In this document: piece by piece, positions 46,566 through 54,589 of the stretch | How positions within the stretch are numbered: position 1 is the stretch's first letter | Layout of the letters: every line of letters starts with the position of its first letter | NCBI GenBank assembly: GCA_038325765.1 | Contig: JBBQJI010000028.1 | Coordinates: 1 to 64,000, forward strand | Reading direction: 5' to 3' | DNA length: 64,000 nucleotides | From: Xiheibacterium sp038325765 | Lineage (GTDB): Bacteria > Myxococcota_A > Polyangia > Nannocystales > Nannocystaceae | The notes under the pieces: model-generated | Seen by the model: only the letters and a program-made list of their open reading frames with translations | Told to the model about the DNA's origin: nothing | Databases searched by the model: none | Translations under genes and position numbers: made by a program

Positions 46566-47111
46566 CTACGGGCGCGGCTTACCCGGGCGCGGGCGCCGGG
46601 CCGCGGCGGCGCGGCGATCGAAGCGCCGAGCACCGACCCACTGACGGTGTCGCGCCGCGGCAGTGCACGCCGCCTTCGTCGTGCACTGGTGCTCGGCCCG
46701 CCGCGCCGCGACCACGGCCGACACCAGCGGGATGTCGAGGATCTCGGGAGGTACACACGCGGGGATGAACCGCAGGCTGTAGGCCGCGCTGAGGCCGTGG
46801 ACGCCGTGGGTGGAGTACCGGTCGCCGGCGCCCAGATGATGGTGGCAGCGACGATCGAGCCACCCCACCTGCAGGGCCTTGCGCTGCATGAGGCGCCCGG
46901 CCCAGGCATCTGCGGGGTGTACGCCGACCCACCGGCAGTGCGACTCGCGGCGGCAGATCCCGACGAGCTCGGGCGCCAACTCGGGTGCGCCGACGATCAG
47001 GGCACCGACCGCGGACGATGCAGCAGGATCGACGAACACGAGGAACAACTCGAAGAGCCAAGCCAAGAGCGGACAGGGTACCACCGCGTTGCGGGCGCTC
47101 GCCCCGCGCAC
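46566..47111 (-). CDS. Secreted lysozyme/transglycosylase-like protein
   Basis: This is a protein of about 180 residues with a hydrophobic leader. The central part, ELVGICRRESHCRWVGVHPADAW, has the Glu after a Cys-Arg-Arg that is found in lysozyme-like catalytic segments. It is followed by STHGVHGLSAAYSLRFIP and VVAARRAEHQC, resembling a goose-type or SLT-like fold. The C-terminus is Arg/Pro-rich. It may cleave peptidoglycan, but the match is by eye and moderate. The start is GTG at 47111 or GTG at 47084. It lies 25 bases downstream of the FAD oxidase gene. Confidence 0.55.
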   Translation of the reverse strand: MRGASARNAVVPCPLLAWLFELFLVFVDPAASSAVGALIVGAPELAPELVGICRRESHCRWVGVHPADAWAGRLMQRKALQVGWLDRRCHHHLGAGDRYSTHGVHGLSAAYSLRFIPACVPPEILDIPLVSAVVAARRAEHQCTTKAACTAAARHRQWVGARRFDRRAAAARRPRPGKPRP

Positions 47112-47136
47112 GCGCGAAACGGCAGCGATGGCGCGC

Positions 47137-48558
47137 TCAGGACAGGATCTTGCCCGGATTGAAGAGCCCCGTCGGATCGAGCGCCTGCTTGATCGCGCGC
47201 ATCGTCGCCAACTCCGCGGGCCCCCAGCGATGGTGCAGGTGCGCGCGCTTGAGCAAGCCGATGCCGTGCTCGGCGGAGATGCTGCCGCCCTCGGCCGCGA
47301 CGAGCGCGTAGGTGCGCGCGTCGTAGTCGATCCAGCGCGCCTGGAGCTCGGCCGCGTCGGCCACCGGGCTCGGCAACACGTTGAGGTGGAGGTTGCCGTC
47401 GCCGATGTGGCCGAAGCTCAGCGGCGTCGCGCCGGGCACCGCGTCGGCGACCAACTTTCGCCAGCGCTCGAGGAACGCCGGGATGTGGTCGATCGGCAGC
47501 GACACGTCGCCCTTGTGCGGATGATGGCGGTGCAGCGACTCGCTGATGTCCTCGCGCAGCGCCCACAGCTCGCGCTGCTGCGCCGCGGTGGTGGCCACCA
47601 CGGCATCGACGATCTCGCCGGCATCGGCCGCGGCTGCAAGCAGCTCGGTCAGCCGGACCGAGACCGCTTCGGCTTCGCCGAAGTCGGACACCTCGGCTTC
47701 GATCAAGACGTATGCATGGCTCGGTTCCGCGAACGGTCCGCCGGTGCGCGCCCTGTGCTCGAGGACGTGCTCGAGGCACGCATGTTCGAGGTACTCGAAC
47801 GCCTGCAGCGTCAGACCTCGCTGGGCGCGGGCGAACAGGTTCACGATGCTCGCGTCGTCGAGCACGGCGCACAGCGCCACGACCACGCCTGCAGGCGGTC
47901 GGGTCAGCCGCAGCGTCGCGGCGACGATGATGCCCAAGGTGCCCTCGGCACCGATGAAGAGATGACGCAGATCGTAGCCAGTGTTGTCCTTGACCAGCGA
48001 ACCGCCGACCTCGAGACACTCACCGCTGGCGACGACGACCGACAGCGCGCTCACCCACGCGCGCGTGCTGCCGTAGCGCAGCACCTTCACGCCGCCGGCG
48101 TTGGTCGCGATCGATCCGCCGATCTGGGCGGTACCCTTGGCGGCGAAGTCGACCGGATACATCAGGCCGACCTCGGAGGCGGCGGCCTGCACCGCCTCGA
48201 CCGTCGTGCCGGCCTCGCAGCGCAGCAGCCCCGCGGTGCGATCGACCCACAGCACCTGGCGCATGCGCTCGAGCGACAGCACCAGCTCGCCGCCGGTCGC
48301 CACCGCGCCGCCACACAGGCCGGTGCGTCCGCCCGACGGGACGATCTTCACGCCATGGGCCGCACACAGGCGCACCACGTCTTGGACCTCGGCCGTCGTA
48401 GCCGGCAGGGCGACGCCGAGCGGCGCGACCGGCCACGGCCCGCGGCACCGGTCGGTGCCGTAGGTCGCGAGATCCGACATGTCACGGCGCACCCCGGCAA
48501 CGCCGAGGCGCGCAGCGATCGCGTCCATCAATCCAAGTGCATCGGCTCCAGCGTTCAT
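47137..48558 (-). CDS. FAD-linked oxidase (GlcD/D-lactate or D-2-hydroxyacid dehydrogenase-like)
   Basis: This is a 473-residue flavoprotein. The FAD-binding PCMH domain (about 40-220) contains IVPSGGRTGLCGGA, SLERMRQVLWVD, GGSIATNAGGVKVLRYGSTR and VKDNTGYDLRHLFIGAEGTLGI. The C-terminal cap (about 240-470) has the FAD-oxidase motif SFGHIGDGNLHLNV and SAEHGIGLLKR, with the catalytic His/Glu positions of glycolate-oxidase/D-lactate-dehydrogenase enzymes. The 2-hydroxyacid substrate is not determined. No GlcE/GlcF partner is adjacent, which favours a single-subunit dehydrogenase. Confidence 0.92.
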   Translation of the reverse strand: MNAGADALGLMDAIAARLGVAGVRRDMSDLATYGTDRCRGPWPVAPLGVALPATTAEVQDVVRLCAAHGVKIVPSGGRTGLCGGAVATGGELVLSLERMRQVLWVDRTAGLLRCEAGTTVEAVQAAASEVGLMYPVDFAAKGTAQIGGSIATNAGGVKVLRYGSTRAWVSALSVVVASGECLEVGGSLVKDNTGYDLRHLFIGAEGTLGIIVAATLRLTRPPAGVVVALCAVLDDASIVNLFARAQRGLTLQAFEYLEHACLEHVLEHRARTGGPFAEPSHAYVLIEAEVSDFGEAEAVSVRLTELLAAAADAGEIVDAVVATTAAQQRELWALREDISESLHRHHPHKGDVSLPIDHIPAFLERWRKLVADAVPGATPLSFGHIGDGNLHLNVLPSPVADAAELQARWIDYDARTYALVAAEGGSISAEHGIGLLKRAHLHHRWGPAELATMRAIKQALDPTGLFNPGKILS

Positions 48559-48732
48559 CGCAGACCCCTGCAGGTGCGCCGGGCCATCCCCGCTGGGAAG
48601 GGGTGGCCGACCGATCGTGTCGGTCGGACCACCCCTGCCTCGCGGTCTCCCACAGTGGCGGCCAAAGGGACAACGCGTCCCGATCCCACCGGTTGTCGAC
48701 CCGGTGCGATCGCCCCCCCGTCCACACTCACC

Positions 48733-49062
48733 TCAGAAGCCGTCCGGAAGGGCGTTCGGCGAGCGCAGCAGCTGCCGCACCATCCGAACGACCGACTTGA
48801 CCACGGGATGGCCCTTGATGAAGACCACCCCGACGACGTGCTTCTCGTCGCCCGACACCAGCACCGCGTGGTCCCCGACCAGTACGCGAACCGCCGGTTC
48901 GTTGGCAATCTGCCGCAGCTTCACGGCCTCGTGGACGATGGGCTGCCACTTCTCCTCGCCGACCCAGCCCGGATCGCCGTTTTGTGCCTGCTCCGCCGTC
49001 ATGTCGAGGACGGCGACGATTCCGTCATGTCGAAGCACGCGCTCGATCCTATTGGTTCCCAC
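48733..49062 (-). CDS. Small uncharacterised protein, possibly roadblock/LC7-like
   Basis: This is a 109-residue protein with regular alternation of helices and strands (RIERVLRHDGIVAVLDMT, VRVLVGDHAVLVSGDEKHVVGVVFIKGHPVVKSVVRMVRQLL). The length and beta-strand pattern are compatible with roadblock/LC7 GTPase-regulator folds, though the match is not firm. The GTG at 49062 follows an AAGGA site (49070-49074) at 7-base spacing. A promoter with an overlapping palindrome lies about 70 bases upstream. Confidence 0.7.
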   Translation of the reverse strand: MGTNRIERVLRHDGIVAVLDMTAEQAQNGDPGWVGEEKWQPIVHEAVKLRQIANEPAVRVLVGDHAVLVSGDEKHVVGVVFIKGHPVVKSVVRMVRQLLRSPNALPDGF

Positions 49063-49069
49063 GGAAGTG

Positions 49070-49074
49070 TCCTT
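49070..49074 (-). promoter_or_regulatory. Ribosome binding site AAGGA
   Basis: AAGGA (minus strand) lies 7 bases before the GTG at 49062. This decides the start over the more distant ATG at 49146. Confidence 0.6.
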
Positions 49075-49137
49075 CGTTTCTCGGCTTGGCCGGGCGCCCT
49101 CCCCGACTTGGGGGTGGCGGTACCGGCGTTGGCGCGC

Positions 49138-49166
49138 GTTGTACATAATGGACCCCCTTGCGTCAA
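49138..49166 (-). promoter_or_regulatory. Sigma70-type promoter for the small protein gene at 48733
   Basis: On the minus strand TTGACG (49161-49166) and TACAAC (49138-49143) are separated by exactly 17 bases. Transcription would start near 49131 and give a leader of about 70 nt. Confidence 0.5.
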
Positions 49167-49181
49167 TCACGCGCCGTGATT
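49165..49181. promoter_or_regulatory. Perfect palindrome overlapping the promoter -35, candidate operator
   Basis: AATCACG-CGC-CGTGATT is a perfect 7-bp inverted repeat with a 3-base centre. It lies in the 292-bp divergent gap between the small protein and the LRR lipoprotein, and overlaps the first bases of the TTGACG -35 box, so a bound repressor could block it. Confidence 0.5.
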
Positions 49182-49354
49182 CCCGCGATTTATGCGGAAC
49201 ATCGTTTCCTAGGGGCCAAACAACGCTCCGTGAGGGAGCGCCGATCGCGTTTCCCGCCGCATCGCGCGTGCGGCGCGGCCTCGATCGCGAACTTCGCGCG
49301 CGGTTGTTTCGGCGGTTTTGCGTTCGGGCCCCGCCCCGGTCCACCCTCCGGCTC

Positions 49355-50980
49355 GTGGTCCGTCTCGTCGCGCTGGTGCTGGTGGCCGTGCTCGCCGGTT
49401 GTCGCTGCGGCGGCGACGGTGAGGGCGGCGCCGAGCTTCCGTCCGCCTCGCCGGCGCCGGCGGCGGCCCTCGCCCCCGTCGATCTGCCGGCCCGACCGCC
49501 GCGGCACCTCGTCATCGCCCACGGCTCGCAGCTCGAGGGCGCCGAGCTCGGATCGATCGAGTCCCTCGACCTCGCGCTCGCCGAGTCCGATCGGCTGGGC
49601 CAGCTGGCCGAGCTCGACGCCGCCAGCGTGTGCGCGGGCATCGACCTCGGCGCGGTGGCCAGGCGGGCCCCTGCCCTGCACACCCTGCGCATCTCCGGGT
49701 GCGGCGGGCTGTTGTCGGGCCTCGGCGCGGCGAGGGGCCTGCGATCGCTGACGCTGTCCGAGCTCGAGCTCGACGCGGCGGCGGTGGCCCAGCTCGCCGC
49801 GCTCGAGGGCCTCACCGCGCTCACGCTCGTCCGGGTCACGGTGCCGGAGACCGTCGAGCTCGACGCGCTCGGCAAGCTCGGGCTGCACGAGATCACGCTG
49901 CATGATCTCGAGCGCGACAGCCGGCTCGCCCACCTGCTCGATCTGTGGCCGCGCTCGCTGGTGCGGGCGACATTGTCCGGCAGCTGGGCCGGCCACGACG
50001 CGATGACACAGCTCGCCAAGGCGCAGGCCCTCGAGCGGCTCGAGCTGCGCGACACTCGGGTCGGCAATTTTTCGCTCAACCAGATCAAACCGCTGACCAA
50101 GCTCCGCGAGGTGGTCTGGTCGGGCGACACGTTCAACGACAACAGCGCGCTGTACTTCCGCGACCTCGCGGTGACCCACTTCACCTGCGACTGTCCGCGC
50201 TTCGGCGACGGCGGACTGCACACGTTGCGCCACTGCGCGTCGATCGAGCGCCTCGAGCTGCCCCGCTCGCAGATCACGGGCGCCGGCCTGGGCGCGCTGA
50301 CCAAGCTCCCGGAGCTGCGTGAGCTGCTCATCGGCGATCGCGACATCGGCCAGGCCGGCCTGGGCGCGCTCGCCGCGGTGCCCAAGCTGCGCCGGCTGGA
50401 GCTGTCGGGCACGGCCGCGCAGCCGAGCATGCCCGGGCTCGGGGCGCTGGTGCACCTCGAGCAGCTCCGCGTGCACTACCCCGAGCTCGACGATCGCGCC
50501 GCGGCCGAGATCGGACGCATGGTCCCCCTGCGCGACCTCGATCTCGCCCGCACCCGCATCTCGGATGTCGGCCTCGCCCACTTCGCGTCGTTGGTGAACC
50601 TGCAGTCGCTGGCGCTCTCGCACACCCGCGTGACCAACCGCGGTCTGTCGGCCCTGTCGGGGCTCACCCAGCTCCGCGCGCTGCACCTCGATCACACCGA
50701 CGTCGTCGACGCCGCCACCCAGCACATCGCGCCGCTGCACGGACTGCAGACCCTCCGCCTCGATCACACGCTCGTCACCGATGCGTCGATCGACGCGCTG
50801 CTCGGGCTCACCGCGCTCGTCCGCCTCGATGTGTCGGGCACCGTGATCACGCCCGAGGGCTTGGCGCGGCTGCAGACGCTGCCGCACCTCACCGAGCTCG
50901 TCGGCGGGCGAGCCGACGCGGTGGCGCCCATCCCGCCGGCCCAGGACGAGGTCGAGGCGGGCACCGGCGACGCCGGTTGA
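49355..50980 (+). CDS. Leucine-rich-repeat lipoprotein
   Basis: This is a 541-residue exported protein. The GTG at 49355 gives a compact signal peptide (MVRLVALVLVAVLAGC) with a good lipobox at Cys16. After a Ser/Ala/Pro linker come about 18-20 leucine-rich repeats from about residue 50 on. The C-terminal ones are of ~24 residues with consensus LxxLxLxxTxITDxGLxxL (LQSLALSHTRVTNRGLSALSGL), as in GALA/bacterial-type LRRs. A Glu/Pro tail closes it. It is probably a surface recognition or scaffold protein. Another in-frame GTG lies at 49268. Confidence 0.85.
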   Translation: MVRLVALVLVAVLAGCRCGGDGEGGAELPSASPAPAAALAPVDLPARPPRHLVIAHGSQLEGAELGSIESLDLALAESDRLGQLAELDAASVCAGIDLGAVARRAPALHTLRISGCGGLLSGLGAARGLRSLTLSELELDAAAVAQLAALEGLTALTLVRVTVPETVELDALGKLGLHEITLHDLERDSRLAHLLDLWPRSLVRATLSGSWAGHDAMTQLAKAQALERLELRDTRVGNFSLNQIKPLTKLREVVWSGDTFNDNSALYFRDLAVTHFTCDCPRFGDGGLHTLRHCASIERLELPRSQITGAGLGALTKLPELRELLIGDRDIGQAGLGALAAVPKLRRLELSGTAAQPSMPGLGALVHLEQLRVHYPELDDRAAAEIGRMVPLRDLDLARTRISDVGLAHFASLVNLQSLALSHTRVTNRGLSALSGLTQLRALHLDHTDVVDAATQHIAPLHGLQTLRLDHTLVTDASIDALLGLTALVRLDVSGTVITPEGLARLQTLPHLTELVGGRADAVAPIPPAQDEVEAGTGDAG

Positions 50981-50993
50981 CGCGGCTCGCGCT

Positions 50994-51740
50994 TCACAGC
51001 GACAGGTGCGGGCGACCGTCGGGGCCGAAGATGGTGTGCGTGCGGGCCTCGTCGAGCCACGCGATCGCAGCGCCGCAGGCGTCGACCAAAGGCACTCCGC
51101 CCGCCATGCCGCAGGCGATCGCGGTCGCGAGGGCGCAGCCGGTGCCCCGCGGATCGGGGCCCGCCCGCCGCCGCCTCGCGAACCGGTGGCACGCGTCCCC
51201 CACCACCAGCCGATCGCAGACCCACGCCGGATCGTCGCCGTGTCCGTCCTTGAGCAGCAGCGACGCCGGTCCAAGGCGCCGTACCGCAGCGACGAGCGCA
51301 GCATCGTCGCCCGGCACATCGCCGAGCAGCGCGATCGCCTCGGCGCGGTTGGGTGTCACGAGATCGACCTGCGCGGCGAGCCGCAGCAGCGATTCCGCAT
51401 CCGCCCCCATGTCGCCACCATCGCTCGCGCGCAGCACCGGGTCGAGCACCCGGGGGCAGCGAAGGGTGGCGACGGCCTGGGCGACCACGTCGACGCACGC
51501 CGCGGGGACGAGGCCGATCTTCACCGCGCCCGCCTCGGCCACACGCGTCAGCGCAGCCCGCAGCGCCGCGGACTCCGTCGGCTCGGCGCGCGCCGGTCGA
51601 CCATCGCCCTGCTGGGTGACGGCGGTCAGCACGGTGACCACCGCCAGCGCAGGCGCCACTGCGCTGGCCACTGCACGATCGCGACCGACCCCGGCGCCGC
51701 CGGTCGGATCGATCCCGCCGATGATCCACAGCGTCGTCAC
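50994..51740 (-). CDS. thiD: Hydroxymethylpyrimidine/phosphomethylpyrimidine kinase ThiD
   Basis: This is a 248-residue cytoplasmic kinase of the ribokinase fold that phosphorylates HMP and HMP-P in thiamine synthesis. It starts IIGGIDPTGGAGVGRD, has VTPNRAEAIALLG, LLLKDGHG, and the anion-hole motif RGTGCALATAIACGMA near residue 205. The GTG start shares GTGA with the stop of the HEAT/cyclophilin gene. No thi operon or recognisable TPP riboswitch is next to it. A salvage role is plausible. Confidence 0.88.
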   Translation of the reverse strand: MTTLWIIGGIDPTGGAGVGRDRAVASAVAPALAVVTVLTAVTQQGDGRPARAEPTESAALRAALTRVAEAGAVKIGLVPAACVDVVAQAVATLRCPRVLDPVLRASDGGDMGADAESLLRLAAQVDLVTPNRAEAIALLGDVPGDDAALVAAVRRLGPASLLLKDGHGDDPAWVCDRLVVGDACHRFARRRRAGPDPRGTGCALATAIACGMAGGVPLVDACGAAIAWLDEARTHTIFGPDGRPHLSL

Positions 51741-54064
51741 TGCGCCTGCCGTGGTGCGATCACCTCGACGCGCACGATCGTGTCCTGCGGCAGCAGCCGA
51801 TCGACGACGTCGAGCCCCTCGGTCACCTGTCCGATCACCGCGAAGCGACCGTCGAGGTGGGGCTGGCGGGTCTGCGCGATGAAGAACTGCGAACCGCCGG
51901 TGTCTTTGCCCGCGAGCGCCATGCCGACGGTGCCGCGCTCGTAGCGGACATCGGACCACTCGCACGGCAGCAACCATCCCGGACCGCCATAGCCGTCGCC
52001 GCGCGGATCGCCGCCTTGGGCCACGAAGCCCGGCACTACCCGGTGGAACCGCAGACCGTCGAAGTAGCCCTCGCGAGCGAGGGCGACGAGGTTCGCTTGG
52101 GCGATCGGCGCCGGCATCCCGGCGAAGTCGATGACGATCGCGCCCGCGGCGGTGTGCAGACGCAGGCCGGTCACGCCCTCCGCGACGAACGCGTCGAGAC
52201 CCAGGCCGAGCCGAGCATCGAACGGCGCGATGCCCGGCGCGGGTGTCATCGGCTCGAGCTGGGCCCGCAGGTCGTCGAACCCCGCCAGAGCCGCCCACGC
52301 CGCGCGACGGACCGCATCGCTGGGATCGGCGCCGAGCGGCACGACGGTGCGCGACAACCACGTGTGGGCCTCGTCGCGGGCGCTGGCGAGGCCCGGGCTC
52401 GACGAACCATCGCCGCGATCGACTACCTGCACCTGCGCGTTGGCGCCGCGTGCGAGGGCGCCGAGCGCCTCGATCGCGGCGATGCGAGCCTCGATCGCCG
52501 AAGCCGGATCGGCGGTGCGCAGCAGGCCCTCGAGCGCGGCCGCGGCCGCGGGATCGCGACGATCGCGGTCGACCGCCCGCGCCGCGATCGCCCCCGCCGC
52601 CGCCGCGAGCACGCCCGGATCGGCGCGCACCAGCGCGTCGCGGAGCACCGCGCTGACCCGCGGATCGTCGAGGTCCGCGAGCGCGGAGAGGGCCGCGGCC
52701 GCGAGCGCAGGCCGATGATCACGCGCGCGCTCGACCAGCGCGTCGGCCCGCGAAGGCCGCGAGTCCGCGCGCGTCGTCGCCACCCACGCCTCGATCGCGA
52801 GCGCCTCGCCATAGGACTCGGGCAACGCCGCAACGCCCTCGTTGCAGCGCTCGACGTCGCCCACCGGCGCGCCCGCGACCGCGGCCAGCAGCGCCAGCTC
52901 GCAGCGCACGACACCGAGTTCGGTCGCGTGTCGATCGCCCTGCGGCGTCGCGGCCGAGATCGCCTCGCGCATCCCCGCCAGCGCGGTGAACGACTCGGGC
53001 TCGGCGTCGATCGCCCGGCGCATCGACTGCAGCGCCGTCCACACCACCACGGCGCGGGTGCCCGTGATCGACTCGGGTGTGAGCGCGACCAGTCGCGCGA
53101 CGAGGACCGCGCGCCCGTCGACATGGGCCGCGAGCGCGCGGACGGCCTCGACCTCGACCAGCCACGGCGCCGCGGGATCGCCGAGCACCGCCGGCGGCAC
53201 CGACTGCGGCAGCTCGCCCAGGGCGCCGAGCGCCCTCCATCCCAGCCGCGCGACCTCGTCGTCGTCACCGGCGACGGCGACCGACAGCCGCGTCACCCAC
53301 GGCTCGCGCGCGGCGAAGCGCTCCGCCGAGGGCACGATGCACCTGCCCAACGCCCCGAGCGCCGCTTCGCGCACCGCCGGCGCACCGCCGTCGATCGCCG
53401 CCCCGAGAACCACCACAGTGTCGGTATGCAGCGGATGTCGCCGCGCGCACGCGATCGCGATCGCATCGAACGCGGCCACGCGATCGTCGTCCGTGTCCGC
53501 GGATCCACCGGCGCCCAGCGCCGTCGCCCACAGCGTCTGGCTCGTGCGCCCACCGATGCGCCCGATCGCGAAGCCGAGCGCGGCTCGCCCGTGGTGATCC
53601 TCGGTCACCGCGAAGCGGGTCCACAGGTCGCGTTCGAGAATCACCCACGCGCCCGTCGGCTCGACCGCCTCACCGGCGCCCGACGCCGGCGGCTCGAGGA
53701 GTCCGATCGCGGCGAGGACCCCCGGCGACGGCGCGGCGATCGCGAGCTGCTGAAGGACGATCTCGGCGGCATCGCGCGGTCCGATCCGCGCGTAGCTCCT
53801 CCACGTGTCGTCGTCGGTCGGCGACGCGTGATCCATCGGCAGCGCGGTGGCATCGCGGGCAAGCTCTGCGGCGATCGCCTCGCGTCGTGCCAAGGGGGGC
53901 GGCCAGGGCACGCCGCTCCACGTGCGCCCATCGGCGGCAGCGGACGCGGGCGCAGAGCCCGGGGGTGGGTCCGCGTCGGCTGCCGGAGACGCGGGCTTCC
54001 CACAGCCCAATGCCAGCTGCAGCCCCACCGTGCCCGCGATGCGAGCCGCCCTCCGCGCCGCCAT
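51737..54064 (-). CDS. HEAT-repeat/cyclophilin-type PPIase lipoprotein
   Basis: This is a 775-residue exported protein. The signal peptide ends LALGCGK (lipobox at about Cys21). Residues about 80-600 are HEAT-like alpha repeats (PAVREAALGALGRCIV, DPRVSAVLRDALVRADPGVLAAAAGAIAARA). The last ~160 residues form a cyclophilin domain with FDGLRFHRVVPGFVAQGGDPRGDGYGG, GMALAGKDTGGSQFFIAQ and HLDGRFAVIGQV, keeping the catalytic Arg in FHRVVPGF and the Gln/Phe positions. It would act as a periplasmic prolyl isomerase or folding scaffold. It overlaps thiD by GTGA. Confidence 0.9.
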   Translation of the reverse strand: MAARRAARIAGTVGLQLALGCGKPASPAADADPPPGSAPASAAADGRTWSGVPWPPPLARREAIAAELARDATALPMDHASPTDDDTWRSYARIGPRDAAEIVLQQLAIAAPSPGVLAAIGLLEPPASGAGEAVEPTGAWVILERDLWTRFAVTEDHHGRAALGFAIGRIGGRTSQTLWATALGAGGSADTDDDRVAAFDAIAIACARRHPLHTDTVVVLGAAIDGGAPAVREAALGALGRCIVPSAERFAAREPWVTRLSVAVAGDDDEVARLGWRALGALGELPQSVPPAVLGDPAAPWLVEVEAVRALAAHVDGRAVLVARLVALTPESITGTRAVVVWTALQSMRRAIDAEPESFTALAGMREAISAATPQGDRHATELGVVRCELALLAAVAGAPVGDVERCNEGVAALPESYGEALAIEAWVATTRADSRPSRADALVERARDHRPALAAAALSALADLDDPRVSAVLRDALVRADPGVLAAAAGAIAARAVDRDRRDPAAAAALEGLLRTADPASAIEARIAAIEALGALARGANAQVQVVDRGDGSSSPGLASARDEAHTWLSRTVVPLGADPSDAVRRAAWAALAGFDDLRAQLEPMTPAPGIAPFDARLGLGLDAFVAEGVTGLRLHTAAGAIVIDFAGMPAPIAQANLVALAREGYFDGLRFHRVVPGFVAQGGDPRGDGYGGPGWLLPCEWSDVRYERGTVGMALAGKDTGGSQFFIAQTRQPHLDGRFAVIGQVTEGLDVVDRLLPQDTIVRVEVIAPRQAQ

Positions 54065-54115
54065 CGTTCGCCCGCAGATTAGCCGAGGGGAGCGGATGCA
54101 GTACACTTGGCCGGC

Positions 54116-54328
54116 ATGGCCAAGTACACAGGCACGGTCCGCCACAGCACGCTCGAGGGCGGGTTCTTCGAGCTGCAATCCGATGACGGCACCGTGTACC
54201 GTCTGCAGGGCGACTTCGCGGTGACCGACGGTGACCGCGTTCGCGTGCACGGCACCGTCGAGTCCGGCGGCTTCGGCCTCCACATGAGCGGGCCCGCGAT
54301 CGCCGTCGACCGCGTCGAACCGATGTGA
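54116..54328 (+). CDS. Small DUF5818-like protein
   Basis: This is a 70-residue beta-rich protein: MAKYTGTVRHSTLEGGFFELQ, then GTVYRLQGDF and RVRVHGTVESGG. The pattern resembles DUF5818-type small OB-fold proteins. The ATG at 54116 is used, because a TTG nine bases upstream is an unlikely alternative. It stands divergent from the HEAT/cyclophilin gene (51 bases) and is followed by a terminator hairpin. The function is unknown. Confidence 0.75.
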   Translation: MAKYTGTVRHSTLEGGFFELQSDDGTVYRLQGDFAVTDGDRVRVHGTVESGGFGLHMSGPAIAVDRVEPM

Positions 54329-54336
54329 ATCCTTGC

Positions 54337-54358
54337 GGAGGACGCTACCGCGTCCTCC
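54337..54358 (+). terminator. Strong hairpin terminator
   Basis: GGAGGACGC (54337-54345) and GCGTCCTCC (54350-54358) form a perfect 9-bp stem with a TACC loop, nine bases after the DUF5818-like stop. No T-run follows, as is common in high-GC genomes. Confidence 0.55.
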
Positions 54359-54469
54359 CCGCATTCCGGTCGCTTCGCGACAAGCCGTCTGCGCTCGCCT
54401 CGGCGGCGCACGACGTCCTCCACCGCGGCCCAGGATCGCAGTACCGGCACGCCGAAGCGTGCCGGCCGG

Positions 54470-54551
54470 TGCGAGGGAAGGGACTCGAACCCCCACGTCT
54501 TGCGACACACGGACCTGAACCGTGCGCGTCTACCAATTTCGCCACCCTCGC
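54470..54551 (-). tRNA. tRNA-Leu (anticodon CAG)
   Basis: This is an 82-nt cloverleaf. The acceptor is GCGAGGG/CCCTCGC with discriminator A, and no CCA is encoded. The anticodon arm is CACGG-TTCAGGT-CCGTG with CAG at 34-36. The variable arm is long (13 nt), and the T stem contains two G-U pairs (GGGGG/CCCTT). Confidence 0.95.
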
Positions 54552-54589
54552 GATCGGCCGGGGGAAACTATGGTGCGGCGGCGCGGACG

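Noticed and set aside
46879..49179. 766-codon plus-strand open frame over the FAD oxidase
   Set aside because: It is antisense to a clear GlcD-like enzyme, and the frame is Arg-rich and featureless.
51741..51800. TPP riboswitch ahead of thiD
   Set aside because: The gene starts inside the stop of the HEAT/cyclophilin gene, leaving no leader, and no THI-box-like sequence was found.
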